Part shown: piece by piece, positions 25,200 through 34,600 of the stretch
Layout: every line of letters begins with the position of its first letter
How positions within the stretch are numbered: position 1 is the stretch's first letter
Source: Paenibacillus cellulosilyticus
GTDB taxonomy: Bacteria; Bacillota; Bacilli; Paenibacillales; Paenibacillaceae
Assembly (NCBI RefSeq): GCF_003182255.1
Contig: NZ_QGTQ01000041.1
Coordinates: forward strand, 1 to 44,706
DNA: 44,706 nt
Reading direction: 5' to 3'
Notes under the pieces: model-generated
Told to the model about the DNA's origin: nothing
Database searches by the model: none
The model's input: the letters and a program-made list of their open reading frames with translations, nothing else
Program-made: the position numbers and the translations under genes

Positions 25200-26534
25200 T
25201 TATTTCGCTGCTGCGTTTGCTTTCACGTTGGCATCCCACTCTGCATCGGCTTTCTTCATGTAGTCGCTGCTGAAGCTGCCTTTGGTCAGCCATTCCTGCG
25301 CCAGCTTGTAGAACCAGTTTCTCCACTGCGTAGGCATTTGATCTTCGCCCCAGAACGAGTTGATCATCAACGTTTTGATCGTATTCGGATCATTCATGAC
25401 TTCCAGTACGCGTGCCATTTGTGGCGAAGCCTCATACGTAATCGTTTCTTTTGTCGTCGGAATACCGTTAACCGCTTGCAGGAACTTCGTGTATTGCTCC
25501 TTCGAGAAGAAGAATTTCACGAATTCCGTAATGGCAGCTTGCTTGTCTGCATCTTGGTTAGCCGCCGTCGAGATTGCCCAGCCTTGCAGGCTGTTTGCGC
25601 CGTTGACGACAATTCTGCCCTTGCGGTCTGGAACGGGGTACCAGCCATAATCAAAGCTTGGATCGGCTTGCGTGATCTGAGCGAACATCCAAGGACCGGA
25701 GAACAACTGAGCCGCTTTGCCCGTTACAAGCATGGAAGCCGTTTGGTTATCCGCCGTGCTTGCCCATCCTTTCTCGATATAGCCTTTCGTGAACAGATCC
25801 GTGAAGTCAGTCATCGCCTGCAGAGGCGCTGCATCCGTAAAGCTTACTTCGCCTTTCGTCCGTTTCGAGTTCCAGTTCGGATCGTCAGCAAACATGTCAT
25901 CCATGAAAAATTTATTAATCCAGAAGCCCCAGTGGAAAATATCTTTGCCGCCGAAGGTCAGTGGCGTGATGCCGCTCGCCTTCAGTTTCTCTTGAATGGC
26001 AAGGAATTCGTCGTACGTCTTCGGCTCAGCCGTTACGCCTGCGTTCTCATAAGCTTTCTTGCTATAAATAATGCCTTGCGGGAACGTACCCACAATCGGT
26101 GCTGTGTAATGCTTGTCATTAAACGTTGGTGCATCCGCTAACAGATCAAGCCATGCTTGAGGCGCTTCCGCGATTTTGCCCGCTTCCGCGAACAATTGCG
26201 TGTCGCGCATCTCGACCAGATCCGGGAATTCGCCGACCGCTTCCTTCGTCTTCAACCAATCGAGGTAGGCCATCGAACCACCCTCGGACAAATCGTTGAT
26301 CTTAATGTTCGGATTGGCCTTCGTGAATGCGGCTACCGCATCTGCCATTGCTTGCTTCGTTGCTGGATCGCCTGTCGCATAACCGATGGAGAACGATACT
26401 TCCTTCTTCGCCGGTTCGTTAGAAGCTGTGGAAGCGTTCGTGTCCGTCGTGCTGTCTTTGCTGCTGCCGCAAGCCGACAAGATGAGAGAGAGAGCCAAGA
26501 CACTTGAAATCGATAATGCCACTGTCTTTTTCAT
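25200..26534 (-). CDS. Sugar ABC transporter substrate-binding lipoprotein
   Basis: This 444-residue family-1 solute-binding protein has a lipoprotein signal peptide ending in the lipobox LILSAC (Cys22), followed by a Ser/Thr/Asp linker. Binding-domain features include NPNIKINDLSEGGSMAYLDW near residue 75, GIIYSKKAYENAGV near 151 and NGIPTTKETI near 357. It is anchored outside the membrane and delivers oligosaccharide to the two permeases. The ATG at 26534 begins MKKTVALSIS; GGAGG lies about 11 bases upstream. Upstream are a cre-like site and a strong copy of the shared activator-like motif. Being next to GH43, GH28 and lyase genes, its ligand is probably a pectic or arabino/xylo-oligosaccharide; this is inference. 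Confidence 0.9.
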   Translation of the reverse strand: MKKTVALSISSVLALSLILSACGSSKDSTTDTNASTASNEPAKKEVSFSIGYATGDPATKQAMADAVAAFTKANPNIKINDLSEGGSMAYLDWLKTKEAVGEFPDLVEMRDTQLFAEAGKIAEAPQAWLDLLADAPTFNDKHYTAPIVGTFPQGIIYSKKAYENAGVTAEPKTYDEFLAIQEKLKASGITPLTFGGKDIFHWGFWINKFFMDDMFADDPNWNSKRTKGEVSFTDAAPLQAMTDFTDLFTKGYIEKGWASTADNQTASMLVTGKAAQLFSGPWMFAQITQADPSFDYGWYPVPDRKGRIVVNGANSLQGWAISTAANQDADKQAAITEFVKFFFSKEQYTKFLQAVNGIPTTKETITYEASPQMARVLEVMNDPNTIKTLMINSFWGEDQMPTQWRNWFYKLAQEWLTKGSFSSDYMKKADAEWDANVKANAAAK

Positions 26535-26595
26535 TGATGAATAAACCTCCCTTTGTATCTTCAATCCTAAACTTAGAAGTCGTAGAGCCATTCAT

Positions 26596-26610
26596 TTATT
26601 AGCGCTTTCA
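26596..26610 (-). promoter_or_regulatory. cre-like site upstream of the ABC-transporter operon
   Basis: On the minus strand TGAAAGCGCTAATA fits the CcpA consensus with one mismatch (T for the late C). It lies 63-77 bases upstream of the binding-protein ATG. Confidence 0.5.
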
Positions 26611-26655
26611 CTTCTGTGTCTTAAAGTTATCATAGACATAAAAAGTGTAGTATGC

Positions 26656-26687
26656 GGTTTTTTAAGCTTGATATGCAGGATTTTAAG
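26656..26687 (-). promoter_or_regulatory. Shared activator-like motif, copy 2
   Basis: On the minus strand CTTAAAATCCTGCATATCAA is followed by GCTTAAAAAACC. It matches the element at 14236-14269 at nearly every base of its core and lies about 122 bases upstream of the binding-protein ATG, a spacing similar to copy 1. Confidence 0.55.
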
Positions 26688-26713
26688 GTGTTTCCAAGGT
26701 TATAGAATCGTGA

Positions 26714-27700
26714 TTATTTCGGCGAAAGCCGATTAAATTTATCACGGCACACCTGACCCTCGAACGGTAATCCTTGCACGAAACGGTGCAATTGCCGAGC
26801 AACATAAGAAGCGAGATTCCGCTTCCAATAGCCCTGGAATCCTGCAATATGCGGCAAGCAGCATGCATTCGGCAGCTGCTGCAGCGGATGATCGGCAGGA
26901 AGCGGCTCCGTATTGAATACGTCAAGAACAGCCTTCAAGCGTCCATTCGCAAGCCCCGCAATTAATGCCTCTTCATCCACTATCGGTCCACGTGCCGTAT
27001 TGATTAATAAGGAGCCGTCTTGCATCATTGCCAGCTCAGCTTGTCCAATTAAGCCACGAGTAGATGCCGTTAAGGTGTTATGAAGAGACACAATACGGCT
27101 CCGCTGCAGCAGCTCCTCTAAGCTGCACAGCGTAACGCCAAGGGCATCTGCTTCATCCGGTGAACAGTAGCTGGAACAGAGCAGAATGTTCGCTTCATAA
27201 GGCGCGAGCAGCCGAATGACTTCGCGGGAGATATCGCCATACCCAATGAGTCCGATCGATTGCTTATAGAGTCCCATCGTGAATTGTTCATTATTTTCAG
27301 ACCAAATGCCATTTTTTAGTCCAGCATGATACGTGTGCAAATCCCAAGCGCCATGCATCATCATTGCTACCGCACCTTCAGCCGTCGCCAGCGATAAGGG
27401 CCGATTCGCATTCACGATCGTAATCGGGCAGTCATAGATAGATGGATCGACGAACGGTACAATCGTTCCAGCTGCATGTCCAATAAACCGCAGCTTTTTG
27501 GCGTTTGACAGTACAGCAGGCGTGAACCGCTCCGATCCCCAAGAAGTAATACAAGCATCATAATCCCCGATTACATCCTCCAACGGCTGATGGTCCAGCC
27601 AGTGGACTTCCGTGAAGCTGTGAAGATCATTCAACACCTCGTCGCTGAACAACAACTGCCTCAAAGAAGGGATATCTACCGCTATCAATGTTTTGTGCAT
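26714..27700 (-). CDS. D-isomer-specific 2-hydroxyacid dehydrogenase
   Basis: This 328-residue NAD(P)-dependent dehydrogenase of the D-3-phosphoglycerate dehydrogenase superfamily has the Rossmann motif SIGLIGYGDISREVIRLL (about 150-167). The catalytic Arg is in INTARGPIVDEEAL (about 236), the Glu in VFNTEPLPADHP (about 265) and the His in CCLPHIAGF (about 285). It could reduce a 2-keto acid made from uronate breakdown, such as a glyoxylate- or pyruvate-type intermediate; the substrate is unknown. Two adjacent ATGs follow GGAGG; the second (27700) has the better spacing of seven bases. The GH28-like gene ends 13 bases upstream, so the two form one operon. Confidence 0.85.
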   Translation of the reverse strand: MHKTLIAVDIPSLRQLLFSDEVLNDLHSFTEVHWLDHQPLEDVIGDYDACITSWGSERFTPAVLSNAKKLRFIGHAAGTIVPFVDPSIYDCPITIVNANRPLSLATAEGAVAMMMHGAWDLHTYHAGLKNGIWSENNEQFTMGLYKQSIGLIGYGDISREVIRLLAPYEANILLCSSYCSPDEADALGVTLCSLEELLQRSRIVSLHNTLTASTRGLIGQAELAMMQDGSLLINTARGPIVDEEALIAGLANGRLKAVLDVFNTEPLPADHPLQQLPNACCLPHIAGFQGYWKRNLASYVARQLHRFVQGLPFEGQVCRDKFNRLSPK

Positions 27701-27713
27701 CATCGTGCCTCCG

Positions 27714-29069
27714 TTAATACGCCAGAATGTCCTCTTTAAGCGTCTGACAGTTCTCGATCTGATAAGACTCTCTCGTATCCTCACGCAGTGCATGAAACCT
27801 CATGCTATCAAGCGTAAGCCGTTCAACGTTACGGATATCCATGAAGGTCGTTCGGCTCCATGTCGGGTAATAGTTCTCGGATACTTCGTCTGGATGGTCG
27901 AAGCGCATATCCCACACCTGCGGGTATTCGAGCGGAATGTCTTCCTTCTTCACCCCGCCGGCGGTCGTATAGCTAATATTTCGCAGCGTTAGATCACGAA
28001 TGGGATAGCTTTCGCACGCATCTACTCGTATGCCGTTGAAGGAAGGACAGCCCATCACATCGTCAGTGAATCGATAATGCGTATGGAACATCTCTTCATC
28101 ATCCGTCGCGATGATATCCGACAGCATAATTCTCTCCAGCGAGCCGATCTCCGGCATCGCTTCAAGGCCAATCGACGAACCGATGCGATCGAGACGATTG
28201 TTCAGCACAATAAAGATTGGACGCGTAACATTCCGCATAACAAGGCCTTGGGCGATAATGTCGGCAATGCTGCCGCCCTCCGTACACTCGATCTTGATCC
28301 CTTCACGCCATACATTCTCGAACGTACAATTATGGATCGTTACATTGGAGATATCGCCGATCGACTTGAGCCCAATGCGAATGCCCGCACAGATCGATGT
28401 AAAATGGCAGTTGGATATATGAACGTTCTTCATCGGGTACGCTTTGCTGCTTGCCTGCAAGCAAAGGTTATCGTCCGTCCCCAAAATCTTGCAGTTCGAA
28501 ATAAACACGTTGCGGCATCCGTCATAATCCAATCCGTCGCCATTGTATCTGCGATCATTGCGAATATCTAAGCTGTCGCACCAAATATTCTCGCTATCTA
28601 GAAATGCAGTCGTCCAAGCCGTCGAATTGTACAGCTTCAAGCCTCGAACGTGAATATGGCTGCAGCGCAAGAACCGCATCATCATCGGACGATAGATGCT
28701 GCCCTCGTTCGGAAAGCTCTCGGCATTGCCGTTAATTTCTCCATCACCGATAACGCCAATGTTCGTGGCATCTTCGGCATAGATGAAGCATTTGTCCATG
28801 TCCTTCTCATTCACATAGCGATTGTAGTGCGTTCCGTCCGGATAATCGCGAATATCCGGGTTGGCCAGCAGCGTCGCTGATGCGTTGACTTGCAAATAAA
28901 CATTCGATTTCAAGAAGATCGTTCCCGAGACGAATGTCCCGCCAGTTAACACGACATAACCGCCTCCTGCCGCATAACAATCATCAATTGCACGCTGAAT
29001 GGCGATCGTATCAACGGATGTTCCATCGCCTTTGGCGCCATATTGTTTCACGTCGAATAGATCTCGCAT
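27714..29069 (-). CDS. GH28-like right-handed beta-helix enzyme (polygalacturonase family)
   Basis: This 451-residue cytoplasmic protein opens with FDVKQYGAKGDGTSVDTIAI, the usual start of GH28 beta-helix enzymes, followed by many beta-helix coils. GH28 catalytic positions are only partly kept: YNGDGLDYDG (Asp near 185), GTDDNLCLQ (paired Asp near 205) and EGIKIE replacing the Arg-Ile-Lys motif. The normally conserved Gly-His-Gly segment is CAGIRIG here, so the family His is missing. Relatives of this clade are labelled GH28, but the chemistry may differ. The ATG at 29069 has GGAGG seven bases upstream; an in-frame ATG 11 codons earlier has none. It is co-transcribed with the 2-hydroxyacid dehydrogenase and likely acts on imported galacturonate- or rhamnose-containing fragments. 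Confidence 0.8.
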   Translation of the reverse strand: MRDLFDVKQYGAKGDGTSVDTIAIQRAIDDCYAAGGGYVVLTGGTFVSGTIFLKSNVYLQVNASATLLANPDIRDYPDGTHYNRYVNEKDMDKCFIYAEDATNIGVIGDGEINGNAESFPNEGSIYRPMMMRFLRCSHIHVRGLKLYNSTAWTTAFLDSENIWCDSLDIRNDRRYNGDGLDYDGCRNVFISNCKILGTDDNLCLQASSKAYPMKNVHISNCHFTSICAGIRIGLKSIGDISNVTIHNCTFENVWREGIKIECTEGGSIADIIAQGLVMRNVTRPIFIVLNNRLDRIGSSIGLEAMPEIGSLERIMLSDIIATDDEEMFHTHYRFTDDVMGCPSFNGIRVDACESYPIRDLTLRNISYTTAGGVKKEDIPLEYPQVWDMRFDHPDEVSENYYPTWSRTTFMDIRNVERLTLDSMRFHALREDTRESYQIENCQTLKEDILAY

Positions 29070-29159
29070 AGCTTGTCCTCCATCCCATCTGATTTGATCC
29101 ATCTTCAGATTACCAAGATGCAGCCTTGATTCAGATGAAGCTTTTTTAGCAAATAGTCC

Positions 29160-29182
29160 GGTTTTTTAAGATGATGACGGTT
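29160..29182 (-). promoter_or_regulatory. Partial copy of the shared activator-like motif upstream of GH28
   Basis: The CTTAAAAAACC half is identical to copy 2; the GCATAT half is degenerate. It lies about 91 bases upstream of the GH28 ATG. Confidence 0.3.
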
Positions 29183-29191
29183 TGGACCATG

Positions 29192-29226
29192 CAAAAAAGC
29201 CCGATCCGTATGGAATCGGGCTTTCT
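29192..29226 (-). terminator. Intrinsic terminator of the tandem GH43 gene
   Basis: On the minus strand AAGCCCGAT and ATCGGGCTTTTTT enclose a 9-base loop. It follows the stop codon at 29256 by about 30 bases. Confidence 0.88.
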
Positions 29227-29255
29227 AGCATTCATATGGAATAAATCAGCAAGTC

Positions 29256-31070
29256 CTACAGCTCTATCTTCTTCATCAAGCCGTCTTCGCCGAAGAACAG
29301 CTCGCCTAAGCAGGTTTCGCGGTGGAAGCCTTTGCCTTCCGTGAACCGCGTGAGCGGAGTAACGAAACGGTGATAAGCAATCCAATACTGGTCGCGTCCA
29401 GGCTCGCGCATAATGGAGTGATGGGCGGTGCCGAGCATGTCTTTGTCCTTATTTTTCTCAAGAACCGTGTAGTGGAAATTAACCGGACCGTACAGGCTCT
29501 CCGACGTACCGTAGTTAACATGGTAATTCTCGCTGCCGGTATCGTCGCACGACCATGTGAAGTGGTAGAGGCCGCCGCGCTTCAGAACCGTTACCGCTTC
29601 GCGGAAATCATGCAGACCATCAATGTTCGCCATCGTGTCCTCAATGACGGTTACCATGTCTTCGCCCAGTTGAACGATGGCGCCATCGCAGTTGCCGAAC
29701 AGCAGGTATGGCGTGCCATCCTCTTCGATATAGATGGACGGATCGATCGTTTGGCCCATCTTGATGCCAAGACGTTTCATCATCGCCATCGTAACAAGCG
29801 GTTCCGGCTCCGCACGGAAAGGTCCAATCGGCGTATCCGCTACTGCGACACCAATCGCGCTGTGACCGTTTTTCTCTTTGCCGCAGAAATAATAGTAGTA
29901 GCGGTCGTTGCGCGTCGCAATCGCTGGCGCCCAGGCATTGCCCGTCGCCCATGGAACGTCATCCGTTGCGAGATCGAGAATGAGGCCTTCATCCTTCCAG
30001 AGACGGCGATCATCCGAGGAGAACACATGAAACTGCGTGCCCGACCAGCCATCGAAGCCATCCTTCGTCGGATAGATGTAATATTTGTCACCGAACTTCG
30101 CGATGTCCGGATCTGCGAACTGGCCTGGGAGAATCTGATGCCCATCGCCAAATGCTGCGATCAGACGAGCGCTCTCCTCCGCCGTAATCGGCATGACGCC
30201 GCCGTGACGTTTCTTCGTTCGGCCAAGATCGAATTGACCATCTTCAAGCACACGGAAATCGCCGCTTGCAAGGTCCGAAGTGATGAGCGGCAAATAACCT
30301 TTGCCTTCCGCGAAGCGGTCCACGATCAGGCACCATTCGTCGCGATCATTGAATTTGTAGATTTGCGGGCCTTCCACGCCGTGCAATGCTTCCAGCACTG
30401 GTGCACTAACGTTCGTGAAAGCATCCTTATCGAGGGAAGTGCCGCGCTCCACGCGAATGTTCTTCGTCGTTTCATCCTTGGAATAACGATAGTAAGCACC
30501 GTTGTGCTCAATGATCGTCGTATCGATAATATGATTGTCGCGCACGATATACCGTTCAGCCGGCGTGAAGCTGCGGAAATCTTTCGTTCTGGAGCTGTAG
30601 ATTTTGTGCTTGCGATCGCTCTCGCCAAGATCAGTCGTTGCCGAAGCCCAGAATACGAGGAACTCATCTGCTGCTTCGTCATAGACAGTCTCAGGTGCCC
30701 ACAGGCAGCCAGCGCCCGGAATTGCGAGTGTAACGGACCATGGAGCAGACCAATTCACAAGGTCGGTCGACTCCCAGATGATCATATCTCGGCTGCCTTC
30801 GTTGACGGCATTGCCCCAGCCCTTGCCGTTAGCGATGCGAAGATCGGTAGCAATGAGATAAAACTTGCCTTCCTTCGGCGAGCGTACGACGAACGGATCA
30901 CGAACGCCTTTTTCGCCCAATTCCGAACGCAGAACCGGCAGTCCTCCGTTCAGATCTTTCCAGAACAAGCCATCCTCACTATAGGAGAAGTAGACCTGCT
31001 CCCCATCCGGTTGTTCACCGATAAAATGAACTAACAGATATCCATTATATGCGCTTTCATGATTTGACAA
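29256..31070 (-). CDS. Tandem two-propeller GH43-family glycosidase
   Basis: This 604-residue protein without a signal peptide is made of two GH43-like five-bladed propellers. The first (about 1-305) keeps KGVRDPFVVRS and GCLWAPETVYD. The second (about 306-604) keeps the full catalytic set, GQFADPDIAKF (Asp), QTIDPSIYIEEDG (Asp) and DFREAVTVLK (Glu). The second is therefore probably the active unit, and the first active, regulatory or substrate-positioning. Likely an exo-acting arabinofuranosidase, galactosidase or xylosidase on imported oligosaccharides. The start is a TTG at 31070: GAGGAGG is seven bases upstream and no in-frame ATG is near. It is transcribed alone and ends in a strong terminator. 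A long reading frame on the opposite strand is a shadow. Confidence 0.85.
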   Translation of the reverse strand: MSNHESAYNGYLLVHFIGEQPDGEQVYFSYSEDGLFWKDLNGGLPVLRSELGEKGVRDPFVVRSPKEGKFYLIATDLRIANGKGWGNAVNEGSRDMIIWESTDLVNWSAPWSVTLAIPGAGCLWAPETVYDEAADEFLVFWASATTDLGESDRKHKIYSSRTKDFRSFTPAERYIVRDNHIIDTTIIEHNGAYYRYSKDETTKNIRVERGTSLDKDAFTNVSAPVLEALHGVEGPQIYKFNDRDEWCLIVDRFAEGKGYLPLITSDLASGDFRVLEDGQFDLGRTKKRHGGVMPITAEESARLIAAFGDGHQILPGQFADPDIAKFGDKYYIYPTKDGFDGWSGTQFHVFSSDDRRLWKDEGLILDLATDDVPWATGNAWAPAIATRNDRYYYYFCGKEKNGHSAIGVAVADTPIGPFRAEPEPLVTMAMMKRLGIKMGQTIDPSIYIEEDGTPYLLFGNCDGAIVQLGEDMVTVIEDTMANIDGLHDFREAVTVLKRGGLYHFTWSCDDTGSENYHVNYGTSESLYGPVNFHYTVLEKNKDKDMLGTAHHSIMREPGRDQYWIAYHRFVTPLTRFTEGKGFHRETCLGELFFGEDGLMKKIEL

Positions 31071-31564
31071 ATGAAGTCCTCCTCAACAATGCTGAATGTA
31101 TAACATGCAAGAAACGGTTCAATTGCAGCAAAACTAATAAGCAAATCTATTATATACTTCCGGCATCGCTGTAAAATATAACATTCCGTCATGGCTTATA
31201 TAATAAAAATACATCTAAAACGGTTTCGTAGGATATACGAGATGTCCCGATTAATCAATCGTTGGACATTCCGATTCGATGGCCGTATGCTGATCCGATA
31301 CTCCAGCGTGACATCTCCTCTCGTCTTGATCTAATAGCAACTCGTCAATCTGATCATAATCATTCATCTAGTTGATAGAGAGATTTTCAACAATCATGAA
31401 CAATGTACGTTAATTGAGGACTTACTGCTTATGAAATTTGACTATCCGATATACTTCGAATGCGAGACGTTTTTTCACCTGCGATGAACGATTCTTGATT
31501 GAAGTTCTATCCGCTGTCTGTGGGTGCACAACGCCAGGTCCTGTTAGATAGAACGTGACACTTG
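31071..31564. other. Non-coding gap between the tandem GH43 and CE12/PL11 genes
   Basis: About 490 bases hold no convincing gene on either strand. The part near 31149-31175 carries a promoter-like pair for the GH43 gene. The stretch 31200-31560 shows no repeat, ribosome binding site with an open frame, or recognisable RNA. Confidence 0.5.
31149..31175 (-). promoter_or_regulatory. Possible promoter of the tandem GH43 gene
   Basis: On the minus strand TTTACA and TATAAT are separated by 15 bases, about 80 bases upstream of the TTG start. The spacing is short, so this is tentative. Confidence 0.35.
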
Positions 31565-31606
31565 AAACAAAAGAAAGGTCGAACAGCGATACACCGCCGC
31601 TCGACC
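31565..31606 (-). terminator. Intrinsic terminator of the CE12/PL11 gene
   Basis: On the minus strand GGTCGAGCGGCG and CGCTGTTCGACC form a 12-bp stem (two G-U pairs) with a 6-base loop, followed by TTTCTTTTGTTTC. It begins ten bases after the stop codon at 31616. Confidence 0.85.
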
Positions 31607-31615
31607 CTCCTTATC

Positions 31616-34600
31616 TTACTTCGTTACCGTTACAACCATAACTGCACTTTCTGTCACACCAGCGTCGTTAACAAGCTCAACGCGGTATTCGTAAGTGCCC
31701 TTCGCACGACCTGTTATGACCGTTGCCGCGGATTGAGCCTCTGGCGTCTTCGCCTTTAAAGATTGTGTGTCGATAAGAACACCGTTCTCATACAGCTTGT
31801 AGGTGGTGGCATTCGTTCCCCACCACATGTTCATCGATACCGTATAGTCGCCATTATTATCCCAGTTATCGTTGGAGAGAACCGGCTTGCCTGGCGATGC
31901 ATCTTTAACCGTAACCGTCAATGTCGAGCACTCCGTCGTACCCCATGAGTTAATAAGCTCGCACGTATACGTATATTTGCCGTTCGTCTTGCCGCTAACC
32001 GACGTTACCGCTGTTTGAGCCGTTGGCGAGTTGTCGGTCAGCTTTTTCGTATCGATGAGTACGCCATTCTCGTACAGCTTATAGGTCGAGCCATTGTAGC
32101 CGTACCACATATTCATCGTGATGTTGTAGCTGCCATCCAACAGACCCGTATCATATCCGTTGTCACTCGACAGTACCGGCTTGCCAGGAGCACCCATCGC
32201 CTTCTCCTCCGATTGAGGAGCGACATATTGAATGCGTGGTGCAGATGGCATCGTCATGCCTGCTCCCAGGAAGAAGCTCGTATGCGGCGGTTGGTTGTAA
32301 CCGCTGTTCTGCCATGCAACGCCCAGACGATAAACCGGATCATGCATCAGCGTGCGAATGCGATAATCGGTCATATCTGTCGTCGTATAAATACGCATCT
32401 CGGAGCTGTCTGCCGAACGCCAGATGACCTCTTCACGCCAGTCGCCGAACAGGTCGGCTTGCAGCATCGGATTGCCCTTCGTAGAGTTATTGGACAACGT
32501 GCCCGTCGCCGTCAGAATATTGTCCGTCGTCTGCGTTTCATAGTTCCACTTATCGATTTTGCCTACACCGGACTTGAGCGTTGTGTTCCATTGATGATCA
32601 AGCAGCTCGCGGAGCAGATCGCCATCCCACCAAATGCCGAAGTTCGTCGAGGACGGAATATTCGTGCTGATGAGCTGACCTTGTGCGCTGTACAAGCCCG
32701 TCAGTTGAACCTGCTGCTCGTCTGTAACGGTTGTTGCCCACATTTCCTCACCCGGATAATTCGGATCCAGATCCGCAGATAAACCGCGGCCCGTATCGAT
32801 GCCGGTGTGAACGCCCCAAATAATGTCGCCGGTAGCCGCATCGTGCAGCTCTAAGCCATACGCAGAATCCGTATGCTCATGCACGTCGAATACTTCCAGC
32901 CCTGGACGCGTTGGATCAAGGTCGCCGAAATGCATCGCGTCGCCATGCCCCAAACCAGTGGAATAGAGCACCTCGCCGTTATCATCCAGCGTTAGCGATC
33001 CGAACATGATTTCATCCTTGCCGTCCTGATCCACGTCGCCAACCGACATATTGTGATTGCCCTGTGCCGTATAAATGCTTCCGTTGTCGATCTCGTTCGT
33101 ATCGAACTTCCAGCGTTTCGTCAGTTTGCCATTCACAAAGTCGTAAGCTACGATTACTGTTCTTGTGTAGTAGCCACGGCTGAAAATAACGCTCGGATGC
33201 TCGCCGTCCAAGTATGCAACCGATGCGAGGAAACGGTCTACACGGTTACCGTAAGCATCACCCCATGCACTTACATCGCCGCGCGGCGGATCGTAGCTAA
33301 CTGTCGATACCGCTCCACCTGTCAATCCGTTGAATACCGTCAGGAATTCATCGCCGAGCAGCACATAACCCGAGCTGTTCCTATTATCCTTCGAGGAGTC
33401 GCCAATGACTTTGCCTTGGCCGTCGATCGTGCCATCAGCTGTCTTCAGCACAACCTCTGCTTTGCCATCGCCATCCAGGTCGTATACCATAAACGGCGAA
33501 TAGTGAGCGCCTGCACGAATGTTCGGACCAAGATTAATTCGCCATAGCCGCGTGCCATCCATTCGATACGCATCCATGTAGACAATGCCCGTGTAGCCTG
33601 CCTGCGAGTTGTCCTTTGCGTTGGAAGGCGACCACAACATCACAATCTCGTATTGACCATCGCCATCGAGGTCGCCAACACTCGAATCGCCAGCGCTGTA
33701 CGTGTAAGGCTGTCCATCCTTTGTATAGGCGTCAGCTGGTTTCTGCAGCGGAATTGACAAGTACTGCTGGGACCATACGCCGAACGACTTCGTTGCTGGA
33801 CTTTCAATATTGTTCAGCACTTGCGTAATGCGATATTGCGATTGATCTGTACCGCTTGCATCGAAGTAGTTCGTGCTGCTCGTAATCGGCTTCGCATTGA
33901 GCTTCACACCATCACGGTACACGTTGAATGCAATCGTGTCTGGATCAAGACCAAGCATGCGCCATCCGACATACACGCCGTCCTGCTGTTTCACTGCAAC
34001 AGGTGAGCGATCCAAATATTCCATGTTGCGATACAGCGTCGTTACAGCTTCTGTAGCAAGCGTGCTCGATTGAGCCGAGATGCCGCCTGCATTAATCGCT
34101 GCTACTTTGTAATAGTAAGGGACCGTTGTAAGAATTGTCGTATCGGTATAATTCCATTCTTTTGTTTTGCCAATCAGCTTGAATGTGCCGTTAGCCTTGG
34201 ATGCGCGGTATACATTGTAAGCTCTGGCATCATCCGAGCCCGTCCATTCGATCGTCACACTATTCTTGCCAATCGCTTGTACCTTCAGGTTGCTAGGTAC
34301 TGGCGCAAGCGCGATAGATGGATCGATCGTCGAGATTTGCAGCTCATTCGAGGATACCGATTCAAAGCCCGTATTATCTACCGCTGTCACGGTGTACACG
34401 TACTGCTGGCCAACATCGCCCGTCGTATCACGGAACGTTGTTCCCGTTACTTCACTAAGCAGCTCTGGCGTGGAAGCATCTGAAGCCTTGCGATATACCC
34501 GGTACATCGCTGCGCCGTCAACGCCTGTCCAAGACAACTGCGTCTCAACTGGATCTTTATCCACTTGAAGTTCATCGAGCTTCAGATTGGTTGGCGCAAG

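Noticed and set aside
29322-31034. Long plus-strand open frame (about 570 codons) opposite the tandem GH43 gene
   Set aside because: It has no ribosome binding site or recognisable domain and mirrors the codon pattern of the GH43 gene, which carries catalytic motifs and a good start on the minus strand.
31046-31060. cre-like TGAAAGCGCATATA at the start of the tandem GH43 gene
   Set aside because: It lies inside the first codons (Glu-Ser-Ala-Tyr) and has one mismatch; it may be chance, so it was not listed as a site.
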